Positions 16,796 through 24,567 of a DNA stretch of 49,872 bases are shown in pieces (position 1 is the first letter of the stretch; every line of letters begins with the position of its first letter). The DNA comes from a bacterium (GTDB taxonomy: Bacteria > Vulcanimicrobiota > Xenobia > Xenobiales > JADMJV01), in assembly GCA_030149525.1 (NCBI GenBank), contig JASBRJ010000202.1, positions 1-49,872 on the forward strand. Direction: 5' to 3'. The notes under the pieces are model-generated. The model saw nothing but the letters and a program-made list of their open reading frames with translations. It was not told the origin of the DNA and ran no database searches. Made by a program: the position numbers and the translations under genes.

Positions 16796-17200
16796 TCAGT
16801 CTTCCTGGGATTCGTGGTCCGCCTTTTTCTTCTTGCGTCGTCGTCGTAGTTTCGTCCCATGCAGCTTGAGTTCGATGGATTCCTCTTCTCTTTCCTCCCT
16901 CAAAGCTTCCTCGGGAAGGTCTTTTTGGCGATTGATACGGAGAATAGGGATTTCCATTTTGAGAGTCATCTTGCCGTCTTTGTCGACGATTTTATAAATG
17001 GCGGACTCTTTATCGGCTCGGAGATATTTAGCGGTGCACTCTTCGATGTCTTTCTGCAGACAGGTCATGAGCTGAGGAGCCACCGTTTGGCGGTCACCCA
17101 CGAGGGCCGTTTTCAGCCGCTCTCGAGCAGCGTTTCTCGAATCTTCCTTCGGTCCGAAGAGTCGATAGAAGATGGGTACTTTCATCAGCAGGGAATTCAT
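16796..17200 (-). CDS. minE: Cell division topological specificity factor MinE, with extended C-terminus
   Basis: This protein drives MinD oscillation so that septa form at midcell. The 134 residues start at MNSLLMKVPIFYRLFG, an amphipathic membrane-targeting helix. They continue with ARERLKTALVGDRQ (the MinD-binding R-L region) and MTCLQKDIEECTAKYL, then the dimerisation strand MTLKMEIPILR. Typical MinE has about 88 residues. Here an extra tail of about 40 residues is Glu-rich and then very basic (LRRRRKKKKADHE). A GAGGAGG ribosome-binding site precedes the ATG at 17200, deciding this start over an upstream in-frame ATG. It lies 16 bases after minD. Confidence 0.9.
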   Translation of the reverse strand: MNSLLMKVPIFYRLFGPKEDSRNAARERLKTALVGDRQTVAPQLMTCLQKDIEECTAKYLRADKESAIYKIVDKDGKMTLKMEIPILRINRQKDLPEEALREEREEESIELKLHGTKLRRRRKKKKADHESQED

Positions 17201-17216
17201 AGGTTGCCTCCTCTCC

Positions 17217-18026
17217 CTATCCGACTTGGGCGCCGAGGTCGGCGGTAAATACACGTCGCAGTTTGGCCCAAATGGAAGCTTGCGGGCTTACCATGGGAAC
17301 GGCGGGATCCAGTATTCGAGCCACGATGTTGCGATAAGCCATGCCTGCTCGAGATTTTCCGTCGAGGATGGCAGGCTCACCTTTGTTGGATGAGTGAACG
17401 ATTCTTTCGTCTTCCGGAACTTGACCCAAAAGCTCGATACTCAGAATGTCTTGAACGTCTTCCACTGAGAGCATTTGGCCTCTTTGGATCAGTCCGGGTT
17501 TCACGCGGTTGAGAATGAGTCGGATGGTGTCGATCTCGGCAGCTTCCAACAGTCCCACGATGCGGTCGGCATCTCGAACGGCGGAAACTTCGGGGTTCGT
17601 CACCACGATGGCCTCGTCGGCACCGGCGATGGCGTTTTTGAAACCCATCTCAATACCGGCAGGGCAGTCGAGGATGATGTAGTCGAAGGCGTCTTTCAAC
17701 TCGGTGCACAGCTTTTTCATCTGTGCCGGTTTGACCGCGTCCTTTTCTCTGCTCTGGGCCGAGGCAAGGATATGAAGGTTCTCAAATCGCTTGTCTTTGA
17801 TCAGCGCTTGGCGAAAGCTTCGGCACTTGCCCTCCACGACGTCGACAAGGTCGAAGACGATCCTATTCTCAAGACCCAACACGAGGTCTAGATTGCGGAG
17901 TCCGATATCCGTATCGATGAGGACTACCGAATGCCCTTGAGAGGCCAATCCTGCCCCGATGTTCGCGGTGGCGGTGGTTTTCCCAACGCCTCCTTTTCCT
18001 GATGTGACGACTATGACTTTGCCCAC
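17217..18026 (-). CDS. minD: Septum site-determining ATPase MinD
   Basis: This is a 269-residue membrane-associated ATPase of the ParA/MinD type. It has the deviant Walker A KGGVGKTTATANIG (residues 10-23), switch I DTDIGLRNLDLVLGLENR, switch II ILDCPAGIEMGF, and NPEVSAVRDADRIVGLL. The C-terminus SIWAKLRRVFTADLG forms the expected amphipathic membrane-targeting helix. With ATP it binds the membrane and recruits MinC, and MinE triggers hydrolysis. The start is GTG, 17 bases after minC. Order minC-minD-minE is the canonical one. Confidence 0.96.
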   Translation of the reverse strand: MGKVIVVTSGKGGVGKTTATANIGAGLASQGHSVVLIDTDIGLRNLDLVLGLENRIVFDLVDVVEGKCRSFRQALIKDKRFENLHILASAQSREKDAVKPAQMKKLCTELKDAFDYIILDCPAGIEMGFKNAIAGADEAIVVTNPEVSAVRDADRIVGLLEAAEIDTIRLILNRVKPGLIQRGQMLSVEDVQDILSIELLGQVPEDERIVHSSNKGEPAILDGKSRAGMAYRNIVARILDPAVPMVSPQASIWAKLRRVFTADLGAQVG

Positions 18027-18043
18027 ATTATTGCCCTTTCTGT

Positions 18044-18979
18044 TTAGCGTGCCGGAAGCGCTTCCACGACCACGGAGTCACCGTCGAGTCGCGCTTTGAG
18101 CGTTCCACTAAGAGGAGATTTTTTGAAGAATGATTGATTGCGTTCACCCTGCCAGAACCGATCGGCGATTCGGAGTTGGGTGGGTCGGAGAGAACTTGTG
18201 ATGATAGTAGAAGTGAGATCGCCTTCGGCGCCTGCGTGGACGGTTCCGCGGAGTTGTCCCATAACAATGATGTCTCCGTCGGCTTCGATGGCGGCCCCGG
18301 GGTTGAGGTCGCCCAGCAAGACGACGTTGCCGGCGAAAACGACTTTCTGACCGGATCGGAGAGTCTTTCGCAAGTAGAGAGTCGGCTCTTCGTCGTCGAA
18401 GCGAGGCACATGGACGCCCTCTTGAGACGGTGAGGTTGAAGGCTCGATGCTCGTTTCCACCGACTCTTCTTGAGCTGCGGGAATGGCGTCGAAGCTATCT
18501 TCCACAGACTCCTCAATTTGACTTGCCGGGGCCTGGGGAACGACCTCCGCAGGAGCGGCCGGTTGTTCGATGACATCCGGTGTCGGGGTTGAGGCTTGAG
18601 GAGCCGGAGCAACCTCTTCCTTCTCCTGGCGCATACGTCGGCCCTGATGTTTGGCAAGCCCTAACCGACCGATAATGGCCCGGTAGCCACGCTCTTCGGC
18701 GATGGTACGAGTGTTGAGAGAGGTGCTCAGAATTCCGTTGCAGCTCAAACCCTGGCTATGGAGAGAAGTGATAACTTGATCGAACTGCTCTTCTGTGATC
18801 TCCCTCCACCCGAAATCGAATGTGATACTGGCATCGGTGAGAAAGCCGGGGTGATCTTGAGAAAGACGAGCAAGCTCGGCGAGGACATGAGGCCAGTCGG
18901 CATCCTCTCGGATGGAGGCCAGAAGCCCGTGACGTGTGCCCTTTAAAACTAGGCTGGAATAGGTGGCTACGCTTGCCAA
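18044..18979 (-). CDS. minC: Septum site-determining protein MinC
   Basis: This FtsZ polymerisation inhibitor is positioned by MinD. It has 311 residues. The N-terminal domain (1-100, with LVLKGTRHGLLASI) is followed by a long Pro/Glu/Ser/Ala-rich linker (about 120-205). The C-terminal beta-helix domain has TLRSGQKVVFAGNVVLLGDL, GAAIEADGDIIVMGQLRG and HAGAEG. The linker is longer than in E. coli MinC (231 residues in total), explaining the size. The start is a TTG at 18979, supported by GAGGAG at 18987-18992 seven to eight bases upstream. It is the first gene of the min block; an AT-rich stretch lies upstream. Confidence 0.94.
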   Translation of the reverse strand: MASVATYSSLVLKGTRHGLLASIREDADWPHVLAELARLSQDHPGFLTDASITFDFGWREITEEQFDQVITSLHSQGLSCNGILSTSLNTRTIAEERGYRAIIGRLGLAKHQGRRMRQEKEEVAPAPQASTPTPDVIEQPAAPAEVVPQAPASQIEESVEDSFDAIPAAQEESVETSIEPSTSPSQEGVHVPRFDDEEPTLYLRKTLRSGQKVVFAGNVVLLGDLNPGAAIEADGDIIVMGQLRGTVHAGAEGDLTSTIITSSLRPTQLRIADRFWQGERNQSFFKKSPLSGTLKARLDGDSVVVEALPAR

Positions 18980-18986
18980 AGAGTCT

Positions 18987-19100
18987 CTCCTCTAAAAAAG
19001 TTTGTAGAAGAAATTTCTCATGTGCTTGAAAAACATCCTGCAAAAAATCTAATTTATTTGGAAAATTTTCAAGTTTTTTTTAAGGAGAGGATTTTGAGGC
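18987..19100 (-). promoter_or_regulatory. AT-rich upstream region and ribosome-binding site of the min block
   Basis: The ribosome-binding site GAGGAG (18987-18992) precedes the TTG start of minC. Upstream to about 19100 the sequence is strikingly AT-rich compared with its surroundings. On the minus strand it contains TTGAAA followed 15 bases later by TAGATT, a plausible but sub-optimal promoter pair. The upstream terminator at 19101-19136 insulates this region from truA and its neighbours, so a min promoter is expected here. Confidence 0.5.
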
Positions 19101-19136
19101 AAAAAAAAAGCCGCTCCTGGTTGTGAGGAACGGCTT
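19101..19136 (-). terminator. Rho-independent terminator of the proC-ecfT-truA block
   Basis: On the minus strand a hairpin with stem AAGCCGTTCCT/AGGAGCGGCTT (one mismatch) and a 7-base loop is followed by a run of T residues. It lies 19 bases after the stop of the small gene at 19155-19484. Confidence 0.88.
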
Positions 19137-19154
19137 CTTCCCTGAGGTTTCGCG

Positions 19155-19484
19155 CTATTCGGTAGCGGATGCTGCCGGAGCGTTCTGAGAGGGTGCGGCC
19201 TCTTCTTCCTCATGGGCTTTAATGAAGAGGTGGTCCATCTCGACATAGTCGGTGGCCGCTTTCCGAACGCCTTCGTTGGCGATATCAGGGTGGAGAATGA
19301 TTCCCGCAGCAAAAAAGGCGGAACGATCAATATAGATGCCCTTCTCTTTCTGCTCGTCTCCGAATTTCTGGACATCTTCGTAGAGCTTCTTGATGTGAGC
19401 TCGCTCTTCGTCGGAGCAGCGGGTGGTGGATTCTCCCAAAGCTTTGGCAAGACGGATCAAATCTTCTTCAGTAGGCTTTTGCAT
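19155..19484 (-). CDS. Small hypothetical protein
   Basis: This is a 109-residue soluble, acidic protein starting MQKPTEEDLIRLAKALGEST. It is predicted largely helical (TTRCSDEERAHIKKLYEDV) and ends in a Glu/Ala-rich disordered tail (EEEEAAPSQNAPAA). There is no signal peptide or membrane helix. I do not recognise the family. The start at 19484 is preferred because the 17 residues available upstream lie in the truA-proximal gap and look non-coding. It follows truA by 50 bases and is closed by a strong terminator, so it is probably the last gene of the proC-ecfT-truA transcript. Confidence 0.65.
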   Translation of the reverse strand: MQKPTEEDLIRLAKALGESTTRCSDEERAHIKKLYEDVQKFGDEQKEKGIYIDRSAFFAAGIILHPDIANEGVRKAATDYVEMDHLFIKAHEEEEAAPSQNAPAASATE

Positions 19485-19534
19485 GGACTCATTCGCTTTC
19501 TGTGTTTGAGGACTGGTTCCGTGAAGGCGGCGCA

Positions 19535-20374
19535 CTATCCTTTGAAAATGAAGCCTCGTCGCGGTCGAGCCCTGTATGTCTGGAGAGCGAGTTGGGCCGT
19601 GGAGAATGGGTCCGGTTCATACTGAACATCGGCAAAGTAGAGGCCCGAAGGGGGTGCGGGGTGGGGTGCGGTATCCGGCTCGAGAGCTTTCAACTTTTTT
19701 CTGACATCGTCGCGGGAGAGAAGGCCGATACCACTTTCTACCACGGCCGCCACCATGAGTCGAACCATTTTCCTTAAGAAGGCGTTGGCCCTCACCTCGA
19801 TCCGCCAAAGCTTGCCGGGGAGAAAGTCCTGTTCGGTCGGACGGGCGGAAAACTCCAGAACAGTGCGAGTGTAGCTGGGCATGTCGCATCGAGAGGTGAA
19901 GGTGGTGAAGTCATGTTCCCCAAGAAACACCTCACAGGCTTGGGAGATTCGCGAGTGTTCCAGAGAGTCTCGCAGGCACCACATTCTTCGACCCCACAAG
20001 CTGTGGGCCGAGGCATGACAGTCGGAAAGCACAAGATAGTGGTAAGTTCGAGCCTGGGCTGCGAACCGCGGATGGAACTGACTGTCGTCTGGTAGAAGAG
20101 CCGCCTCGCTTATGGAGATGGAATCGCCCAGCCGCCCGTTGACCCCCTCCACAACTCCCTTGAGCGGTCGGTCCACCTGAGAATCAAAAGCGATCACTTG
20201 ACCGATACCGTGAACTCCGGTGTCGGTTCGTCCTGCGGCAACGAGTTCAATCGACTCACAAAACAACTTGCTCAAGGCTTGCTCCAGCCGGCCCTGGACC
20301 GTGACAACATTCGGCTGACGCTGGAAGCCGTTGAAAGACTCACCATCGTAGCTGATTTTCAAAACATACTTCAC
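19535..20374 (-). CDS. truA: tRNA pseudouridine(38-40) synthase TruA
   Basis: This enzyme converts uridines at positions 38-40 of the tRNA anticodon stem to pseudouridine. The protein has 279 residues from a GTG at 20374 (VKYVLKISYDGESFNGFQRQ). The catalytic Asp51 is in the invariant GRTDTGVH. Later motifs are FHPRFAAQARTYHY, FTSRCDM and NAFLRKMVR. The GTG overlaps the ecfT stop by 4 bases, which decides the start; the longer open frame upstream lies inside ecfT. The ecfT-truA pairing is common in bacteria, although the ATPase genes that usually accompany it are missing here. Confidence 0.95.
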   Translation of the reverse strand: MKYVLKISYDGESFNGFQRQPNVVTVQGRLEQALSKLFCESIELVAAGRTDTGVHGIGQVIAFDSQVDRPLKGVVEGVNGRLGDSISISEAALLPDDSQFHPRFAAQARTYHYLVLSDCHASAHSLWGRRMWCLRDSLEHSRISQACEVFLGEHDFTTFTSRCDMPSYTRTVLEFSARPTEQDFLPGKLWRIEVRANAFLRKMVRLMVAAVVESGIGLLSRDDVRKKLKALEPDTAPHPAPPSGLYFADVQYEPDPFSTAQLALQTYRARPRRGFIFKG

Positions 20375-21174
20375 AACAGGACCCGGTCCCAGGCGAGCAA
20401 AGCGCCGAGCACCGCTAGAATGAGGAGGCTGCACCAGCCGCCGAAGCCACGGGTGGACTGGCCGCTTCCCAAACTTGTCCAATTTTCTGCCACCCGCCGT
20501 TCTTCCAAGGTGAAGCTAGCGGTTTCGGCTCGCTTCAGCGCACCAACGAAGATATAGATGAGGGTTGATGAGGAAGCTTTGGCCTTTTGCCAGGTTCCTC
20601 GTGGGGGAGGGAGGTTGCGAGCTTTTCGACCCAGGGCGATCTCTTCAATTTCCCGCCTCAAAAGAGGGACAAATCTGTAGGCCAGGTGGACCAGTAAAGA
20701 GAGTTCTTGCTGGGTTGTCCCAAAAAGGCGGAGGGGAGCCAGAGATTTGATCCCCAGTGCAATGGCTTCGGATGGACGAGTGGTGAGAAAGAAGAGTGTG
20801 GTCAAAAGGGTGATGAGGGCAAGTCTCCCGGCGTAAAGACCGCCGGTGTGCAGCCCTTGCCAAGAAAACTGAGGATGGAAAACAGAAGCCTGGTTATGAT
20901 TGATAAAGGCCCAGCTGAGAATGGTGAAAAGAGCCAGCAGATTGATCGGCCGCAGCGATCGCCAGAACAGTTTTTGAGGCAGCCTGGAGCCCAGACTGCA
21001 AACGGCAAGACACAAACCCAGGACCAGAAACGAAGTGGCACTCTGAAGAAAAAATGAAGCCACCGCAACGGCACTGAAAAGCAAAGCCTTCCAGGCCGGG
21101 GCGGTTCTGTGCAAAGGACTCGTTCCGGGAACGTAACGCCCCAGAGCGATCTCGTCGAGGAAACTACCCGTCAA
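20371..21174 (-). CDS. ecfT: Energy-coupling factor transporter transmembrane protein EcfT
   Basis: This is a 267-residue polytopic membrane protein. Hydrophobic segments include ALLFSAVAVASFFLQSATSF, INLLALFTILSWAF and LALITLLTTLFFLTT. The N-terminus LGRYVPGTSPLHRTAPAWK is typical of the family. The cytoplasmic coupling helices carry EEIALGRKARN and ERRVAEN, where most family members have A-R-G motifs, so these look degenerate. A final membrane helix LLILAVLGALLAW follows. EcfT links a vitamin-binding S component to EcfA ATPases. No ecfA or S-component gene lies in the window. The start is TTG at 21174, ten bases after proC, without a clear ribosome-binding site. Confidence 0.88.
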   Translation of the reverse strand: MTGSFLDEIALGRYVPGTSPLHRTAPAWKALLFSAVAVASFFLQSATSFLVLGLCLAVCSLGSRLPQKLFWRSLRPINLLALFTILSWAFINHNQASVFHPQFSWQGLHTGGLYAGRLALITLLTTLFFLTTRPSEAIALGIKSLAPLRLFGTTQQELSLLVHLAYRFVPLLRREIEEIALGRKARNLPPPRGTWQKAKASSSTLIYIFVGALKRAETASFTLEERRVAENWTSLGSGQSTRGFGGWCSLLILAVLGALLAWDRVLL

Positions 21175-21183
21175 GTTATCGGA

Positions 21184-22026
21184 TTATTCTTGATCGCTAA
21201 TGACGTTGCTGAGTTTTCGAGACTTTTGAAAGGCTGCGAAAACCGACTTGGACAGAACGGTTCGAAGACCGCCTTTCTCCATCTGATAGAGCGCGTCAGC
21301 GGTCGTTCCACCGGGAGAGGTGACCTGGTTACGAAGTTCGGCTAGGTGAGTGTCGGAGGATTGTAGGGCAAAGTCTACCGACCCCTTGACGGTTTGAAGA
21401 ACCAACTGGCGGGCCACCCGCCGGGAGAAGCCCATGTGAACTCCGGCATCTACCAGGGCTTCCATAAAGAGGAAGACGTAAGCCGGTCCGGTGCCCGAGA
21501 GGGCGGTGGCCATGTCAAGATCCGCTTCTCGAGAGACGAAGACCTCCTGACCGAGGGCGGCCAACAAGGTCTGGGCCATATTTCTTTGCTCTTTGGTGAC
21601 GTCGTCGGTGGCGGTCCAAACGGTCATGCCTTCCCCTACTCGCGCGGGAGTGTTCGGCATGGTGCGGACCACAGCGTGGTGGCCCAGAGCTTTTTTCAGA
21701 GTTTTGGAGTCAACCCCGGCAAGAATCGAGACCAGAAGCTGATCGGAGTCGAAAGAGCCGAGAAGTGCTTTGGAGACCTCGGGAAGCACCTGGGGTTTAA
21801 TGGAGAGAACGATCAGGTCGGAGTCTTTAATGGCTTCTTTGTTGCTGGAGGTGGTTCTGACACCGTATCGCTGCTCCAGTTCCTCACAGCGTGCGGCGTA
21901 GGGATCGGAACAACAGATAGATTGGGGGTCTACCAGGCCTTTGTTGATAACTCCGGAGACGATGGCTTCTGCCATGATTCCCGAGCCGATGAATCCAATT
22001 TTTTTATCTTTCAGCGCCTTTGCCAT
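21184..22026 (-). CDS. proC: Pyrroline-5-carboxylate reductase
   Basis: This enzyme catalyses the last step of proline synthesis, NAD(P)H-dependent reduction of pyrroline-5-carboxylate. The protein has 280 residues. The Rossmann motif is IGFIGSGIMAEAIVSG near the N-terminus, followed by LSIKPQVLPEV, VVRTMPNTPARVGEG and the C-terminal dimerisation domain signature ALSGTGPAYVFLFMEAL with QVTSPGGTTADAL. It is complete. The ATG at 22026 has AAGGAG some 14 bases upstream, a little far. It is probably the first gene of the proC-ecfT-truA block. Confidence 0.96.
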   Translation of the reverse strand: MAKALKDKKIGFIGSGIMAEAIVSGVINKGLVDPQSICCSDPYAARCEELEQRYGVRTTSSNKEAIKDSDLIVLSIKPQVLPEVSKALLGSFDSDQLLVSILAGVDSKTLKKALGHHAVVRTMPNTPARVGEGMTVWTATDDVTKEQRNMAQTLLAALGQEVFVSREADLDMATALSGTGPAYVFLFMEALVDAGVHMGFSRRVARQLVLQTVKGSVDFALQSSDTHLAELRNQVTSPGGTTADALYQMEKGGLRTVLSKSVFAAFQKSRKLSNVISDQE

Positions 22027-22209
22027 GATCTTGTCTAAAACTCCTTAAGATGTTGCCAACACCTGTTTTACAACCGAGAGAGAATTCCGTTCGAATCTCA
22101 CCTTTAAACCCAAAAAAAGCTTCAACAATCTCTAAAGGTTGACGACCGTCACTGATTTGGACCGGTTTGAGCACTAAAGTGAGAACTACGAAATACGGAG
22201 GTAAAACCT

Positions 22210-23067
22210 ATGTGTACAATACAATGCTCTCGCTCTTATCAGGGATATCAACCAGTGAGATCCCAGGGCAACAACTACTCCACCAACCCCTTCCAGAATG
22301 CCAATCAGGGGCTGTACGACAATCTCAACTACAACGGCGGAGCACCCGGCCAAATTCAAATGAGTTCTCGGGCTCAGATGATCATGAGCTTGCTCAGTAT
22401 GATGAGCTCTCTTATGTCCGGCGCCTTCGGGCAGATGATGAATCAAGGGCAAGAACAGGCGTTTCCTGTCTCTCATCCCGGATTCGGCCGACAAGATGTC
22501 GGTGGTCCGCAGAGCGCGAGAGGTCTCTCCCAGGTGAAGCCCGGGGAAACCAGAGAACTCAAAGCCGGCGAAGCGGTTCGCGGCCCTAACGGAAGCGTGG
22601 TGAACTGGCATAATGACGGCCGGGTAACCGCTAACTACACCGACAAGAACGGTCGTCAGCACAAGGTGGAGATCCAAGGGGATCACATGATTGTGGACGG
22701 CGGCGAACCTCAGAAGCTGGACAAGTTGGGTCAGATTGTCAAACTGCCTAACGGAGACGTGATCGCCCGAGGGCGAGCCGAGCAACCCGGTGGAGGCAGG
22801 GTCACCTCACGCGCCGCTGTTTCCGGAAGTGTGGACGGAATCGGTGTGAACCCTCCTGGTAGAACCAGTGTTCATCAAGTAGATGCTCATCGCTCGACCG
22901 AGACCCGCAACGAAGGAGCTTACCTTTCGGTGAACTACTCCGAGGCCGATCAATGCTCACCTTACGGTCACGCGCGTTCCATGAACTTCAGCATGTCGGC
23001 TTTTCTGGGAGTTCCCGTGTCCCGAGAGGTTGAGCAGTGGATAGCCCAGGTGGTCGGGGTGAAGTAG
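22210..23067 (+). CDS. Hypothetical protein with Met-rich hydrophobic segment
   Basis: This 285-residue protein is of unknown family. The N-terminus (1-50) is Asn/Gln/Tyr-rich with two Cys. Residues 51-78 (MSSRAQMIMSLLSMMSSLMS and on) form a Met/Ser-rich hydrophobic helix. Then a Gly/Pro-rich linker leads to a domain with ELKAGEAVRGPNGSVVNWHN and an alternating beta pattern to about residue 200 (KLPNGDVIARG). The C-terminus ends FLGVPVSREVEQWIAQVVGV. No classical signal peptide is seen. The layout resembles residues 1-175 of the SGNH protein at 7674, suggesting a shared export or assembly mode. A perfect GGAGGT (22197-22202) seven bases before the ATG supports the start. It stands alone between proC and glgA. 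Confidence 0.75.
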   Translation: MCTIQCSRSYQGYQPVRSQGNNYSTNPFQNANQGLYDNLNYNGGAPGQIQMSSRAQMIMSLLSMMSSLMSGAFGQMMNQGQEQAFPVSHPGFGRQDVGGPQSARGLSQVKPGETRELKAGEAVRGPNGSVVNWHNDGRVTANYTDKNGRQHKVEIQGDHMIVDGGEPQKLDKLGQIVKLPNGDVIARGRAEQPGGGRVTSRAAVSGSVDGIGVNPPGRTSVHQVDAHRSTETRNEGAYLSVNYSEADQCSPYGHARSMNFSMSAFLGVPVSREVEQWIAQVVGVK

Positions 23068-23119
23068 ATCTCCAACCTCGACGGAAAGGGTCTGGCCCGA
23101 GCGTCCCAAATTGAGCGGC

Positions 23120-24505
23120 ATGAAAGTTCTCTTTATGGCCGCGGAGGCCACCCCCTGGATAAAAGTAGGCGGACTAGGAGATGTTGCCGGGGCCTTGCCT
23201 CAGGCTCTCCGAAACCGTGGTATGGACGTTCGACTTCTGATGCCACGGTACTACACCGTAGACCCTCACAAATATCAGCTGAAGACCGTGCTGGAGAATT
23301 TCCCCATCACCATGGACTGGCACCAGGAAGAATGCCTCATTCGCTACGACCAGGAGCGCAACGGCTATTTTGTAGAGAACGACTACTACTTTGGAAGCCG
23401 CGATCAAGCCTACGGCTACCGAGACGACGCCGAGCGTTTCGTCTTATTTGCCCGAGCCGGTCTTGAGTTCTGTCGACGCACGGGATGGTACCCGGATATT
23501 ATTCATGCCCACGACTGGCACTCGGCAGCGGCGATTCGTCTTCACTGGGCGGCCCCTGAGCGAGCAGCGTTAGTTTTCACCATTCACAACATCGCCCACC
23601 AGGGGTATGTGAGTAATTCCAAATGGCCCCTCCTAGGGGTCTACGATGCGGTGGGCAATCTCAATCTCATGGAGCAGGCCATCTACGGGGCCGATATCGT
23701 CACCACGGTGAGCCCAACCTACGCTCGCGAGATTCGCACTCCCGAATATGGCTTCGGCTTAGAAGATGTTCTTCGTGGCAAAGGGGATCGAGTTGTAGGG
23801 ATCTTGAACGGCCTGGATTACGAAAGTTGGAATCCTGCCACCGACCCGGCCATCGCTCAGAACTTTAGTGCCGACGAACCGATGGGCAAGTTGGAATGCA
23901 AACGGGCGCTTCAGGAGCAGGTCGGATTGCCCCAAAGATCCGATGTCCCACTGATTGGCGTGGTCTCACGATTGGACTCCCAGAAGGGAATTCGGCTGAT
24001 CCTCGACTCCATGCCCGAATTGCTCTCGTTAACCAACGCCCAGATCATGTTTCTGGGCTCCGGGTCGTCTCAGTATGAAAGCGAGATTCATAACTGGACC
24101 GCAGCCCATGGGGATCGTGTGGGGTCCTATATCGGTTTTAACGGCGATTTGGCTCGTCGAATCTACGCCGGTTCCGACATGTTCTTGATGCCCTCAAGTT
24201 TTGAGCCCTGCGGACTCTCCCAGCTCATGGCGATGCGTTACGGTTCGCTCCCCATCGCCCGTTCCACAGGGGGATTAGCCGACACCATCATCAATCGCAT
24301 CGACGACGGCTGGACCGGATACCTCTTCGGTCCTTACGAGAAAGGCGCTATGTTGGGCGCCATCGGTCGGGCGCTCAACGATTTTCCTAACTCCGGTCTC
24401 TGGACCGACGCGGTCAAGCGCGCCATGCGTCAAGATTTCAGTTGGCAGCGTTCGGCCGCGCGCTACGAAGAGGTCTTCAACTGGGCTCTGGAAATTCGAG
24501 GCTAG
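23120..24505 (+). CDS. glgA: Glycogen (starch) synthase
   Basis: This GT5 retaining glycosyltransferase extends alpha-1,4-glucan from ADP-glucose. The protein has 461 residues from the ATG at 23120; a TTG three codons earlier is less likely. The ADP-glucose binding motif is KVGGLGDVAGALPQAL at residues 15-30. It continues with HAHDWHSAA, FTIHNIAHQG, TVSPTYAREI, the C-domain GVVSRLDSQKGI and the C-terminal PSSFEPCGLSQLMAMRYGSL with STGGLADTI. It is complete and typical. No other glycogen genes (glgB, glgC, glgP) are in the window. Confidence 0.95.
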   Translation: MKVLFMAAEATPWIKVGGLGDVAGALPQALRNRGMDVRLLMPRYYTVDPHKYQLKTVLENFPITMDWHQEECLIRYDQERNGYFVENDYYFGSRDQAYGYRDDAERFVLFARAGLEFCRRTGWYPDIIHAHDWHSAAAIRLHWAAPERAALVFTIHNIAHQGYVSNSKWPLLGVYDAVGNLNLMEQAIYGADIVTTVSPTYAREIRTPEYGFGLEDVLRGKGDRVVGILNGLDYESWNPATDPAIAQNFSADEPMGKLECKRALQEQVGLPQRSDVPLIGVVSRLDSQKGIRLILDSMPELLSLTNAQIMFLGSGSSQYESEIHNWTAAHGDRVGSYIGFNGDLARRIYAGSDMFLMPSSFEPCGLSQLMAMRYGSLPIARSTGGLADTIINRIDDGWTGYLFGPYEKGAMLGAIGRALNDFPNSGLWTDAVKRAMRQDFSWQRSAARYEEVFNWALEIRG

Positions 24506-24532
24506 CGGGCATCCGCCTGCTCCCTCAAGCAC

Positions 24533-24561
24533 TTGACCGGGGAGGACCCTTGGACTAGGCT
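24533..24561 (+). promoter_or_regulatory. Candidate promoter for a near-leaderless GT2 transcript
   Basis: TTGACC (24533-24538), a 17-base spacer and TAGGCT (24556-24561) form a sigma-70-like pair. The ATG of the GT2 gene begins only six bases after the -10 element, so transcription would start at or very near the start codon. TAGGCT also lies exactly six bases before the ATG of the PilZ gene at 47101. Confidence 0.5.
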
Positions 24562-24567
24562 ACAGCG

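Noticed and set aside
21394-22038. 214-residue plus-strand frame opposite proC
   Set aside because: proC is complete and conserved on the minus strand; the antisense translation has no known motif.
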